The notes: generated from the letters alone by a model not told the origin. Shown: positions 53,730 through 62,168, counted from the first letter of the stretch. The stretch: 64,000 nucleotides of DNA from Vibrio gigantis (GCF_024347515.1 NZ_AP025493.1:1736001-1800000), one strand, 5' to 3'. A program made the numbers and translations.

Positions 53730-55532
53730 ATGATTCATCCAAAGGAACAATTGGACGCTTACATCTATTCGCGTGTGAGTAAAGATGTACAAGTCCAAGG
53801 GGACGGTATCCGTCGTCAGATCGATGGGGCTATTCGTTTTGTAGAGAGCAAGAACAAGGAGAATTTACAGAACGGTTTACCAACTTACGCCATAGCGGAC
53901 GAATTTATTACTGATAGAGGACTATCAGCATACAAAGGTTTCAATACCGCAACGAACGGTGGTCTCGGCGCATTTCTTGAAGCTGCAAGAAAAGGAGATA
54001 TAAAACGCGGATCACTTCTCGTTGTGGAGGCAGTAGATCGCATCAGTCGGATGCCTGCTGACGAGTCTCGGAAAACGTTCAGTCTTTTCAAAGAGTATGG
54101 TATTGACGTAGCTATCGTGAAATTTGGCATAATCATTAAGCATAGTGAGAGTACAACACTTGAGAATGATTTATTGATTACAGCGGCAATTCACTTAGCG
54201 CACATGGAAAGCCAGCAAAAATCTAATCGAATCAATGATTACTTCGAAAATAAGCGAATGAAAGAGAAAGAAGGGGGGGAAAAGCGTACCTCAATTTGCC
54301 CTTCTTGGATGAAGTTATCTGAAGATAAGAGGTCATTTGAACTTATACCTGATCGCGAAAGAGTAATGAAGCGCATCATAAACATGAAGTTAGATGGACT
54401 GGGCTGTCATAGGATTGCTAGTACCCTGAATAGTGAAGGTGTTCCGTACTTTAATGGAAAAACTTGGTCAACGGAAATAGTGCGTAAGTACTGTAAAATG
54501 ATTCAGTTGTATGGTGCGTTTCAACGCGTTAAACATGTTCGTACTGATGCTGGAACTAAGAAACAGCCATGGGGAGATATTGAGCAAAATTATTACCCAG
54601 CGATTATTGATGAACAAACGTTCCTTCGCCTCAAAAAATCATTTAAGAGATCTGGCGGGCGGCAAACTGGTGCGTTTAGTAATCTGTTCAGTAAGTTGCT
54701 CTTCTGTCCACAGTGTGGTTCCTCTATGAGCTATTACAAACCCAACAGAGGTAGAAAGAAAGTAAGATGTCGAAAACAAATCGATAACCAAGGCTGCACG
54801 CAAAGAGCGCTTAATTATGAAGAGATAGAAACTAGACTTGTTAAAGCTCTAGCTGGTCTAGACTACGCTAAAATCAATGACAGTAGTTTTACTGACTTAA
54901 GCGAGGAATTAAGCAGCCTAGAAGCTAATATAGCGGAGCTTAACGAGAATGTTGAGGTCGTCACCAAACAGCTGATGGAAAATATAAACCCACGATTATA
55001 CTCTATTCTTACAGATAAGCTCACCAAGTTAGATGATGAAATTCAAAGTGAGAAAGCTAAGTTTGATGAGCTGTCCATTCTACACAGAAACTACGATACA
55101 ACTATCATTAATAGCTTGAAGCTTGATAATAACGAAGATAGGGAGCGTTATAACAACTTTGTGAAGCAATTTGTGAAGTACATTATTTGCACTGATGAAG
55201 AGCAAGGTGGCTCTTTAAGAGTTGTCTTCAAAGCCGACGCCATCGGAGAGTTACCATTTAGTTTTAGTGATGAGAAAAATGATAAAGCCGTGAGTGAGGT
55301 GTTTACTGCTAATCGTTCTATCAGTGATACTCAAGCAGTACGCTCAATCAATCTGGATAAATCATCGGGTATGTACCTCCCATTACTTAAAGAGATTACT
55401 GATGTTAAGCAACCGAACGATTTATCAGACTCCAGAGAACTTATCCGATACATGCACGCGGTGCGTATGGCTGTTAAAAGAAACCCTAGTAAGTGGAAAG
55501 AGATAGCTGAACAAGCCAAGTTGAGGTATTAA
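53730..55532 (+). CDS. large serine recombinase (integrase)
   Basis: I chose the ATG at 53730 (600 residues), preceded by GAGG and GGTGG; two in-frame starts lie just upstream. The catalytic domain covers about residues 8-160, with the nucleophile S17 in 'YIYSRVSKDVQVQGDGIRRQ' and the conserved Arg cluster in 'VEAVDRISRMP'. The recombinase domain follows (about 185-300, 'LGCHRIASTLNSEGV'), then a zinc ribbon near 325-360 with 'CPQCGSSM' and two later Cys, and a coiled coil at about 385-460. These enzymes integrate or excise DNA at short att sites without host factors, often with a separate directionality factor. Confidence 0.9.
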   Translation: MIHPKEQLDAYIYSRVSKDVQVQGDGIRRQIDGAIRFVESKNKENLQNGLPTYAIADEFITDRGLSAYKGFNTATNGGLGAFLEAARKGDIKRGSLLVVEAVDRISRMPADESRKTFSLFKEYGIDVAIVKFGIIIKHSESTTLENDLLITAAIHLAHMESQQKSNRINDYFENKRMKEKEGGEKRTSICPSWMKLSEDKRSFELIPDRERVMKRIINMKLDGLGCHRIASTLNSEGVPYFNGKTWSTEIVRKYCKMIQLYGAFQRVKHVRTDAGTKKQPWGDIEQNYYPAIIDEQTFLRLKKSFKRSGGRQTGAFSNLFSKLLFCPQCGSSMSYYKPNRGRKKVRCRKQIDNQGCTQRALNYEEIETRLVKALAGLDYAKINDSSFTDLSEELSSLEANIAELNENVEVVTKQLMENINPRLYSILTDKLTKLDDEIQSEKAKFDELSILHRNYDTTIINSLKLDNNEDRERYNNFVKQFVKYIICTDEEQGGSLRVVFKADAIGELPFSFSDEKNDKAVSEVFTANRSISDTQAVRSINLDKSSGMYLPLLKEITDVKQPNDLSDSRELIRYMHAVRMAVKRNPSKWKEIAEQAKLRY

Positions 55533-55613
55533 CGAATTAGCCAGTAAGTCCACAACACATTCACTAATTGCAAAAGCAGTCAATAAACATAAATAGGTTG
55601 GTATTTAGATATC

Positions 55614-55655
55614 TGTGTCATTTCAGTATGATATACATAATACTGAAATGACACA
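55614..55655. repeat. 42-bp palindrome with perfect 16-bp arms
   Basis: TGTGTCATTTCAGTAT (55614-55629) and its exact complement ATACTGAAATGACACA (55640-55655) flank a 10-base spacer. It lies 81 bases after the recombinase stop codon. It is not a terminator, since no T run follows. It may bind an element-encoded protein. Confidence 0.9.
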
Positions 55656-56144
55656 TGATCAAAGCCTATTGAGGTCAAATCGTGAGTGTTCACCAAGCCC
55701 TATTTCCAACAAAAATTCGACTTCGCGCAACTGCTCTGCTTTTGACTATTGAGTGATCGTTTTGGGTCTTCATTATGGGAGCATGACTAGAAAAAATCTT
55801 CCAAATACCAAGACTCACCACCTAAAGTATATGGCTTGAATGAGGTTGAGGTGCTTATTGATTAGCTGTGGGAACAATCTCTATTAATTGTTGTATGCTA
55901 AAATTGCATTGGATTTATATTCTAAATAAATTACCCATTAATTAATAGTAAGTAATGGATACTTAATCTTCATATTATCATAATTACAGAATACTTATAC
56001 TGTGAGAACAAGTTTTTATATGACTACTTAAGGTTTAAGTTTTATATTTATGGTCTACTTACTTGGAAAGTAATCTATTAATTAAAATCTTCGATGTTAT
56101 TGATTTCTATATGATTATTAAACTATCCTAATTATTGGCCTTTA

Positions 56145-56157
56145 ATCTGTGTCATTT
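56145..56157 (+). repeat. direct copy of the palindrome arm
   Basis: ATCTGTGTCATTT occurs at 56145-56157 and also at 55611-55623, where it leads into the palindrome. With the inverted arm this gives three copies of TGTGTCATTT in the block. Confidence 0.85.
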
Positions 56158-56295
56158 GGATTAAACTTATTTCTATTAAAAGTAAAATATAAGTTGAATT
56201 TAATATAAATATAAATTAATAATATAAAAAATGAAATTTTAAGCAAGCTGTGTCTGCGCGTTTATTTGTCCCAAATAAAAACTCCGACAGATACT

Positions 56296-56340
56296 CCGCC
56301 CATTCTGGTTGGTTGCACTAACCCCCTTCGGGGTTAGCGC
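56296..56340 (+). other. candidate origin of transfer (oriT) upstream of mobC
   Basis: CTAACCCC (56318-56325) and GGGGTTAG (56330-56337) form a GC-rich hairpin in an otherwise AT-rich region, without a following T run. Nearby is CATTCTGG (56301-56308), which resembles the YATCCTG nick region of MOBP plasmids, about nine bases from the hairpin. An inverted repeat next to a nick sequence immediately upstream of mobC and the relaxase gene is the usual oriT layout. The nick site is inference. Confidence 0.4.
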
Positions 56341-56426
56341 TGTTTTATCATATTCTGTTAGTCTTAGATCTTAATAGCCATCTAATTATTTGAGAGGTGA
56401 GTATACATACAAAATAGGTAAAAATT

Positions 56427-56972
56427 ATGAACAACGATACGTTAGACATTCTAAGAAATGCAGATGCAAAAGATTTGAAAGCTATTGAAACTGCCATTAA
56501 GACAGTAAAAAAAGAGAAATACAACGCTCGTAAAGAACCTGCTGATTTGCAGATTAAATCAGTAAAAACAAACCTCACTGAAAAAGAATATCAAGAGCTA
56601 GTTAAAAAGCAATGTATGTCTGGTTATTCAAAACTTTCAGTATTTACTCGTGACATCATCAATAATGCTGTAAAAGTCAAACCCATCATTCTAGAGGCAT
56701 CTAAAGAGTTCTTCACAAAAACTTCAGAACTCAGTGACCAAATTAAAACAATTGCTAACGATATTGATAATAGTAAAGCTCTCACAAGAGATGAAATAGA
56801 AAGTACTCTTTTAGTACTAGCGGGACTATTAAGAGAGTTTCAGGCCACTCGTCACTTGCTAGTGAATAGCTTTACTCAAGAAGCGGCTTATGAAATAGCA
56901 AAACAGCATTTAAGTGAAGACAAGCTTGTTCAGGCACTGAAAGAATTAAGAGGCTCAAGTCATGATCTATAA
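56427..56972 (+). CDS. MobC-like mobilization accessory protein
   Basis: The protein (181 residues) is charged and almost wholly helical. The segment 'KTNLTEKEYQELVKKQCMSG' followed by 'SVFTRDIINNAV' has the ribbon-helix-helix look of MobC/MbeC relaxosome proteins. These bind oriT and help the relaxase melt the DNA. A long helical C-terminal part (about 90-175) could mediate dimerisation. Its stop overlaps the relaxase start by 11 bases, so the two are translationally coupled, as is common for mobC-mobA. The DNA is AT-rich relative to the chromosome. Confidence 0.75.
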   Translation: MNNDTLDILRNADAKDLKAIETAIKTVKKEKYNARKEPADLQIKSVKTNLTEKEYQELVKKQCMSGYSKLSVFTRDIINNAVKVKPIILEASKEFFTKTSELSDQIKTIANDIDNSKALTRDEIESTLLVLAGLLREFQATRHLLVNSFTQEAAYEIAKQHLSEDKLVQALKELRGSSHDL

Positions 56973-58365
56973 GGAACCCGAACAAAATGGCGGTAAGCAC
57001 ACAGATCAGACCGCTGATGTTCTCATAAAGTATGTTGCAGGTGACGATGAACGGCTGGCTAAATATCTAGTAAACTATGGTGCAGGTGCCACTAAAAGCT
57101 CTGTTTCAGTAACCGAGTTCGTTTATGCAAATAATATTATACATATCCCTGAAAATGCCAAATGTGCATCAGGAGAGATGTTAGATATGTCACTTGCGAT
57201 AAGAGAGATGCAAGAATCTATAAGGCTTAACCCAAGTGCTAAACAGCAGTTTAAGCACATGATAGTTAGCCTCGATACAAATGAAAGCTTAACTAATCCA
57301 CAATGGTGTAAAACAGCTAAAAATTTGATGAGCCGTTTGGGTTATGCAAATTGTAGATATATTGTCTTTAAACATAATGATACCGACCAAGAACATATAC
57401 ACGTAATCACGTCTACCATCGATATAGTGACAAGAAAGCGCATCAAAGACTCTTATAGCAAGATACGAGCACAAGAAGTAATGAGGGAGCTAGAGATAGA
57501 GTTTGGTCTGCGACAATTAGTAAGTAGTAATGATATTGGTTACGATACCTATTCTGATATTAATGACGCTAAAAAATTTAACAAAAAGGCTCAAATCGCT
57601 AGGCTGGTAAAAACAGGTATTAATAAGTTAAAGCCAGGCTCTAATCTTGCAGAGTTTGTCACTGCTGTTGAGTCAACACATTCAAGGCTCAAAGTAGAGC
57701 TACAAACAAAGAAGGGGATGGCGGTGGGTATCGTATTTAATCTCGACGGGGTTCGAATGTCTGCTTCTCAGCTGGGCGGAAATCGAAAATATACACTAGG
57801 AAAGCTAATTAGAAACGGTATTCTACATGACGCCTGTAAAGACCTTAGTAACTATGAAGAAGAACTTGAAAGAGCGGCTGTGCACGCTCAAGAACAATCA
57901 GATAATGCGATTAGAGTTTATGAGAATAAGCAAGATCAAGATATGAGGACTTATCTTGTCATGCTTTCTTTGAATGTTAGATATCGCAGAGAAGTGGAAC
58001 AATTAATAGATGATATGAAGTGGAACTTGAGAGCACGTAAAAGATTAAAAGGCGCTTCTGATGTTGTGTATGTCGTTGAGATGATTTCTACGCTTAAAGA
58101 TGTTGAAATGGGTTTTGAAACTGTCATTGAAGCGCTATTTTTGGATACTCTTGATAAAGCATTTAGCTGCATCACTAAGCGAAAAGCAATGGAAAATTTA
58201 TTTGAAAATTTAAGCACAAAACAGATTTCTGAGAGTGACTATAAGACTTTTATTACTACCGCTCATGTTGAGGTCTTACACAAGAATGATAAACCACAAC
58301 AAAGTTTGGTGAACAAACTATTAGAAAGTATCATTAGCCAGGATTACAAAGGTATAAAGAAGTAA
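56962..58365 (+). CDS. MobA/VirD2-type relaxase
   Basis: The protein (467 residues) has an N-terminal relaxase domain. A candidate catalytic tyrosine is in 'LIKYVAGDDERLAKYLVNYG' (Y24 or Y35). The three-histidine metal site is readable as H138 with H145-I-H147 in 'VFKHNDTDQEHIHVITSTID', preceded by 'KHMIVSLDTNESL' and 'LGYANCRYIVF'. This pattern is closest to the MOBP class. The C-terminal 250 residues are helical and show no helicase or primase motifs. It would nick at oriT and lead single-stranded DNA into a helper conjugation system. Confidence 0.85.
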   Translation: MIYKEPEQNGGKHTDQTADVLIKYVAGDDERLAKYLVNYGAGATKSSVSVTEFVYANNIIHIPENAKCASGEMLDMSLAIREMQESIRLNPSAKQQFKHMIVSLDTNESLTNPQWCKTAKNLMSRLGYANCRYIVFKHNDTDQEHIHVITSTIDIVTRKRIKDSYSKIRAQEVMRELEIEFGLRQLVSSNDIGYDTYSDINDAKKFNKKAQIARLVKTGINKLKPGSNLAEFVTAVESTHSRLKVELQTKKGMAVGIVFNLDGVRMSASQLGGNRKYTLGKLIRNGILHDACKDLSNYEEELERAAVHAQEQSDNAIRVYENKQDQDMRTYLVMLSLNVRYRREVEQLIDDMKWNLRARKRLKGASDVVYVVEMISTLKDVEMGFETVIEALFLDTLDKAFSCITKRKAMENLFENLSTKQISESDYKTFITTAHVEVLHKNDKPQQSLVNKLLESIISQDYKGIKK

Positions 58366-58660
58366 CCTAATATTTATAGTTGTAATTAAATGCAATGATA
58401 TTGCTTTCTATATATAATTCCCTAGTCATTATTTTTTAATGCCTCGGTGATTTTTAAAAATCAATGATTCGTCATAGTTAATAAATATTTTATCAAATTT
58501 TTCTGTCAATAATAATGTTATGTCAGTTGGTTTGTATTAGATAGAGATTGAAAATCAATCTTTTAAAATTATTTTTTTGGCAAATTTCAGTTTCTTTACT
58601 TATATTAATTTAACTGGTATCTTATATTAAAAGATAAAAATAAATGATAAGGTTTTAATC
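58366..58660. other. AT-rich gap between relaxase and the 256-residue gene
   Basis: No terminator with a T run is seen after the relaxase gene. The gap is very AT-rich and holds -10-like TATATT and TATATTAA boxes near 58600-58630, which could serve the next gene. There is no open frame of note. Confidence 0.4.
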
Positions 58661-59431
58661 ATGGCTAATAACGCAGATGCAATTAATGTAGCAGTAGATA
58701 AACAAAGAGATAACAAAAATAATGATGGTAAAAATTATACACCGTATCGACATAGAAAAGGTATGACTCTTTATCTTCGATTAAATATAAATGTAAACAA
58801 TGAAGGCTTTAGAAATGGCTCTCCTAAAACAATGGTGATTAATGTTGCTCAAAAACGTATTGATGAGTACCCCAAGTATACATTTGAAGAATTTGTAAGT
58901 AACAATGCTTCTAAATGTGTGAAGTCGGGGGAGTTCGAGATTACTCGAGGTGCATATGAGAAATTTTTAGCTAAGCATAAATACTATTACGGAATATATC
59001 AAAAAGCAAAAGTAAATGAATGCCGTGGTTATTTCGAGATTGACAGAGCTGGAATTCAGAAAGAGGCGGCAAAGATATCAAAGCCAATCCATGATGTTGC
59101 AGATATTGTTGAAAAGCTTGCTTTAGATGGTCTTTTGACAGCTGTAGAAGCACAAGATCTGTATCAGTCAATGTACAGAATTAAACAAGTATTAGACGCA
59201 TACGTTATGCCTGATATTCTTTTTCAGAATATGCTTTTCTATGATAAAAAATTGACTGATAAAATTAAAAACTACAATAATTTGTCTAACTTTAAAATTT
59301 CAAGTAAAGCAAATGCTGATCGTTTTGTTAAACACATGAGTAAAATAGACAGTTTTGAAACTGGCAACAGAGTTAAAAAATTAAGCACTGAAAGAAAGAT
59401 ACTAGAGTCTTTGTGTTGCAGTTCGTCGTAA
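58661..59431 (+). CDS. unrecognised element-encoded protein, 256 residues
   Basis: The protein is basic, rich in Lys and Asn, soluble and without a signal peptide. A disordered start (residues 1-30, DKQRDNKNNDGKNYTPYRH) leads into a strand-rich part ('GMTLYLRLNINVNNEGF') and then helices to the end, closing with LESLCCSSS. I recognise no domain. It has its own AAGG ribosome site and a strong terminator at 59447-59469, so it is a separate unit after the mob genes. It may be cargo (regulation, defence or establishment) or a replication or mobilization helper; nothing in the sequence decides. Confidence 0.75.
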   Translation: MANNADAINVAVDKQRDNKNNDGKNYTPYRHRKGMTLYLRLNINVNNEGFRNGSPKTMVINVAQKRIDEYPKYTFEEFVSNNASKCVKSGEFEITRGAYEKFLAKHKYYYGIYQKAKVNECRGYFEIDRAGIQKEAAKISKPIHDVADIVEKLALDGLLTAVEAQDLYQSMYRIKQVLDAYVMPDILFQNMLFYDKKLTDKIKNYNNLSNFKISSKANADRFVKHMSKIDSFETGNRVKKLSTERKILESLCCSSS

Positions 59432-59446
59432 ACCTCTTTGATATCT

Positions 59447-59469
59447 GCCAGATCAACGATCTGGCTTTT
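59447..59469 (+). terminator. terminator of the 256-residue gene
   Basis: GCCAGATC (59447-59454) pairs perfectly with GATCTGGC (59458-59465) around AAC and is followed by TTTT. Confidence 0.92.
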
Positions 59470-59583
59470 CATATTATATGAAAGTGTACACTTTGTAATC
59501 TAATAGATTAATAGTATTGTTTTCCTGAGAATCATAGATTAGTATTTAATCATATTTTCTAACAACATGTAATAGGGATGATT

Positions 59584-59781
59584 ATGATGGATGATATTCA
59601 TGAACAACTTGGCGTCAATAAGTCCTTTCTTAACGACACATTCGCAATGATCCGCATATCTAAAAATGGCGAAGTTTGGATGCAATACCAAGATAAGATG
59701 GATATACCATCAGGCACTAAAGCAATTAATATTACAGCTGATGTTCTTAAGATTATTGCGCTTCATCAAAGTAATGAATAA
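59584..59781 (+). CDS. small element-encoded protein, 65 residues
   Basis: I prefer the ATG at 59584 because AGGG lies six bases upstream; an ATG at 59578 abuts the ribosome site and the next codon is also Met. The protein (MMDDIHEQLGVNKSFLNDTF) is acidic and looks like a helix followed by strands ('AMIRISKNGEVWMQY') and a final helix. No family is recognised. It sits between two terminator- or promoter-bearing gaps, so it may be its own unit or the first gene of an operon with the downstream regulator. Confidence 0.6.
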   Translation: MMDDIHEQLGVNKSFLNDTFAMIRISKNGEVWMQYQDKMDIPSGTKAINITADVLKIIALHQSNE

Positions 59782-59922
59782 TGAGAGCGTGGTTTAAAGA
59801 AATTTGTATTGAGGTTTAATAAATCCCGAATTCAACTGCGAAGTGCGACACTCGCCAATATCATGCAGCTAATGCCATTTCCTTAAACAAAATCATTATA
59901 TTTTTATTAACATGGATAGACT

Positions 59923-60303
59923 ATGAAAGCTAGAATCGGAATCGCCTCGGAAGAACTCGTTCGCAAGTATATATTGGATGTTTCAGCTGGAAAATTAAAC
60001 CATGTCGAAGATATCCCTCATTTCTGGTTTTCATCATTAACGGAGCTGGCACAGGTTTTAACTAACGAAAATATTAAGCTTTTATATATGATTTCTCGTG
60101 ATAGAGCAAATAGTGTAGGGAAGTTATCTGCTATAACAGGTCGCAGTGTCGAAGAACTTTCGGTTTCTATTGATGACCTTGCATCTAAAGGTTTTGTTCG
60201 TATTGATAGATGTGGAAACGAAGAGCGTCTTACTGCCATTTATACCTCTTTTGAGATCCTCATGGGTAAAGAACTGGAAGATCTGCTTCTACAGCTACTT
60301 TAA
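59923..60303 (+). CDS. winged-helix regulator resembling TumA-type antitoxins
   Basis: The protein (126 residues) begins MKARIGIASEELVRKYILDV and contains 'HFWFSSLTELAQVLTNENIK', then 'SVGKLSAITGRSVEELSVSI' and 'DLASKGFVRI', a MarR-like winged helix. This combination is typical of the HVO_A0114-like family, whose members are often antitoxins paired with a TumE-type toxin encoded just upstream. The 65-residue gene upstream does not look like TumE, and no other toxin frame is present, so this is an orphan or a decayed pair. It may instead regulate the element. The family call is from memory of the motif pattern. Confidence 0.65.
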   Translation: MKARIGIASEELVRKYILDVSAGKLNHVEDIPHFWFSSLTELAQVLTNENIKLLYMISRDRANSVGKLSAITGRSVEELSVSIDDLASKGFVRIDRCGNEERLTAIYTSFEILMGKELEDLLLQLL

Positions 60304-60354
60304 TAACCGCTCAATTTCGAACAAAGGTGTTTTTACCGTGCACATAACACCGAC

Positions 60355-60501
60355 ATGATTGAAGCTGATTCATTTCAAGCTAATTACGAGTTAGCTAGGC
60401 TAGCTAACTCGAATGGCGATACTTCTGAGCCGAAAAAGCGATCTACGACGTGGGAGGAAAACACTTATCGAACTTGTTTTCTCAGTGAGGTACAGTTTTA
60501 G
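60355..60501 (+). CDS. possible small protein, 48 residues
   Basis: The frame runs from ATG 60355 to TAG 60499-60501 and encodes MIEADSFQANYELARLANSN and a further 28 mostly polar residues. The composition looks coding, but no ribosome site is obvious and no family is recognised. It lies between the element and decayed chromosomal genes and may itself be a remnant. Confidence 0.35.
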   Translation: MIEADSFQANYELARLANSNGDTSEPKKRSTTWEENTYRTCFLSEVQF

Positions 60502-60514
60502 TCCTAATTATCAC

Positions 60515-60842
60515 TTAAGCTAATAGATTCAAGATGGCTTTACCGACGTTGCGAGCGCTCTGTCCTGTAATAACACGACCATCCACAATCACAAGCCCTT
60601 GCCAAGGTTTAACTTTAGAATAACGAATTGCACTATCTGCGAAAGACTCTTCCAATTGGAATGGGATGTCATTGATAGTGCCAAAATCGATCTCTTCTAC
60701 TTCACGAGTGAAGCCTGTCCCTGACTTAGACGCAAGCAAACTGTCGCCATTGCTTAATAGGTAGAAGAGCACTTGGGCCATGGAATACGGCTGCTACACT
60801 ACCGTCATCTTCATAATGTTTTGCTGATATTTTTGCGGAGGC
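60515..60842 (-). pseudogene. 3' remnant of a DJ-1/PfpI-family gene
   Basis: Reading right to left, frame one gives 'ASAKISAKHYEDDGSVAAVF' followed by HGPS, the region just before and around the conserved nucleophile-elbow position of DJ-1/PfpI proteins. A one-base frameshift near 60773 then moves to the frame of 'VLFYLLSNGDSLLASKSGTG', and the C-terminus ends VITGQSARNVGKAILNLLA, the classic family tail. The N-terminal half is absent, replaced by the neighbouring LysR remnant. The gene is thus truncated and frameshifted. Confidence 0.8.
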
Positions 60843-60843
60843 T

Positions 60844-61040
60844 TGTACAGAGGGGTTAGGCGTGGATTATCTACCAAAAGCAGCTTTAGCGATGCCATTT
60901 CGTCTAGTCGTTTAGCACGAATTCTTGAACCTTATTGGGGAAGCGGCAACAGCAGTTGGATTGTATATCAAAACAGTCATTTCCTACCATTAAGAGCAAG
61001 GCTGGCCATCGACTTTCTACTTGACCACTTCTCAGAATAG
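60844..61040 (+). pseudogene. 3' remnant of a LysR-family regulator gene
   Basis: The first frame reads CTEGLGVDYLPKAALAMPFRLVV and stops at 60913; the adjacent frame continues LARILEPYWGSGNSSWIVYQ to a stop at 61038-61040. Together they match the last 65 residues of a LysR effector domain ('GLG...LP' then 'LEPYW...RLAIDFLLDHF'). A frameshift lies near 60900-60912. The helix-turn-helix and most of the effector domain are missing. It adjoins the DJ-1 remnant head to head. Confidence 0.8.
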
Positions 61041-61397
61041 CAGGAATGACAAATCTCATAATAAACAGCAGGTGCACAAGCTCGGAATGTAGCACTTTTG
61101 AGTTAGAAAGTGATCACTGAAAAGTTTTTGGAAAATTTAGTGTGCCATAAAAATTTCAGTCATTGCTTCTAACCTGCGTATACTAACTCTCACAGAATTA
61201 CAGGAAAAAAAACAGCTCTACGGTTTTTAAGGCTCTAAAAAGGTAGTTTTTGATGCCTGATTTACAGATTTAACATAATGAACATCTACATATAGAAGCT
61301 GTATTGAGATGTATTTTTCCTTGATGAAAGATTGCGGAAGCGACCTTTTTGTGTATATGCTCCCGCAAAATGGAGAAAATTAATAATTTTTAGGTTG
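61041..61397. other. gene-free region between LysR remnant and hydrolase pseudogene
   Basis: This 357-base AT-rich stretch has no gene. TTGCGGAAGC (61332-61341) and GCTCCCGCAA (61359-61368) form a 10-bp hairpin with one mismatch, downstream of the minus-strand hydrolase, but without a U run. It might be a weak or Rho-assisted end for that transcript. Confidence 0.4.
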
Positions 61398-62149
61398 CTA
61401 GCGAGGAACAGAAGTATATGTTTTGATCAGGTTACCCACTTCCGCTTTTTTATAATCGGTGTGTCCTCGAACAATGCGTGACATATTAATATTAAAGATC
61501 TGGTTGTTATAACCTTGCTCAATTGGTTTTATGCCAACGGGCGTATCGGCAAACAATGTTCCTGCTCGATAAAGTCCGCGCAGCACCATATCGTTATCGG
61601 AGTAACAGTTAAAAATGCGAATCGATTTTCTCATTGCTATGTTACCCCAAGGGCTTTCAGCACCTACCGCGCCGCCTAATAGAAAAGCACCCATCACTCG
61701 GTCATAGGTTTTCATGTTGACTAAGCAATTAAATATCACTCGTGAACCTAGTGAATGGCCCATCAAAATGTATTTACTCGGGTTTTTATCGATATAGTTT
61801 GCAAGTTGCATTCCCGCTAGTTTGGCATTTTCCATCGCAGTTATCCACTCTTTGCGAGTAGCACCAATTGCGGATTTACGTTTAAACAAGTCTAGTCCAA
61901 CAATGGTTTGAGATATAATTTTTAGCAATAGACCGCCAGGGGTGTCTTTTCGAATTCAGGAGTCATCCAGTTTGTTACTAATCGTTTATAATTGCTAGCG
62001 TCCCAATCGCAGTGGAGTACCGCTGCCTTGGGAAAGTTCTTATCAACGACCGATAGCCAATCAGTAACATCAGTGGATTGCTCAGACATAAAGCCATTAA
62101 TCACAATCACTTTTACATCTTTACCAGCTCGAATTACTCGTGTTCTCAC
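61398..62149 (-). pseudogene. alpha/beta hydrolase (DUF726-like), frameshifted
   Basis: The N-terminal 75 codons (from 62149: MRTRVIRAGKDVKVIVINGF) end prematurely at 61922. The following 176 codons in another frame carry the nucleophile motif 'YILMGHSLGSRVIFNCL' and 'MGAFLLGGAVGAESPW'. One missing base in a run of four G residues at 61939-61942 (C on the coding strand) would restore 'FEKTP-GGLLLKIISQ', so this is a single frameshift in one gene. The pattern resembles DUF726/TMCO4-type serine hydrolases. It could be a real pseudogene or a sequencing error. A membrane-protein gene lies 19 bases upstream. Confidence 0.7.
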
Positions 62150-62168
62150 TCATTTATCCTTACTGGGT

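Larger units (their letters stand above)
55533..56426. other. AT-rich non-coding block between recombinase and mob genes
   Basis: Nearly 900 bases carry no credible gene. The longest suggestive frame, from a GTG at 55682 (VSVHQALFPTKIRLRATALL), stops after 24 codons, and a nearby 'KVYGLNEVEVLID' frame also stops quickly; these may be gene remnants. The block holds a 42-bp palindrome (55614-55655), a second copy of its arm sequence (56145-56157), and a GC-rich hairpin before mobC. The density of signals suggests an origin, att or control region. Confidence 0.5.
53605..60340. mobile_element. putative integrative mobilizable element (ends approximate)
   Basis: The block begins just past the ackA terminator and contains a large serine recombinase, a repeat-rich non-coding block, mobC- and relaxase-like genes, two unrecognised genes and an orphan winged-helix regulator. 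The DNA is markedly more AT-rich than the flanks, and all genes point the same way. A relaxase without type IV secretion genes fits a mobilizable, not self-transmissible, element. The left end is placed by the terminator and the recombinase start; the right end is placed before decayed chromosomal genes and is uncertain. No long duplicated att sequence was found by eye. Confidence 0.6.

Noticed and set aside
53687..59445. TGATATCT shared by the left end and the 59438 region as att core
   Set aside because: An 8-mer match is expected by chance over these lengths, and the right copy lies just after the stop codon of the 256-residue gene, well inside the proposed element.
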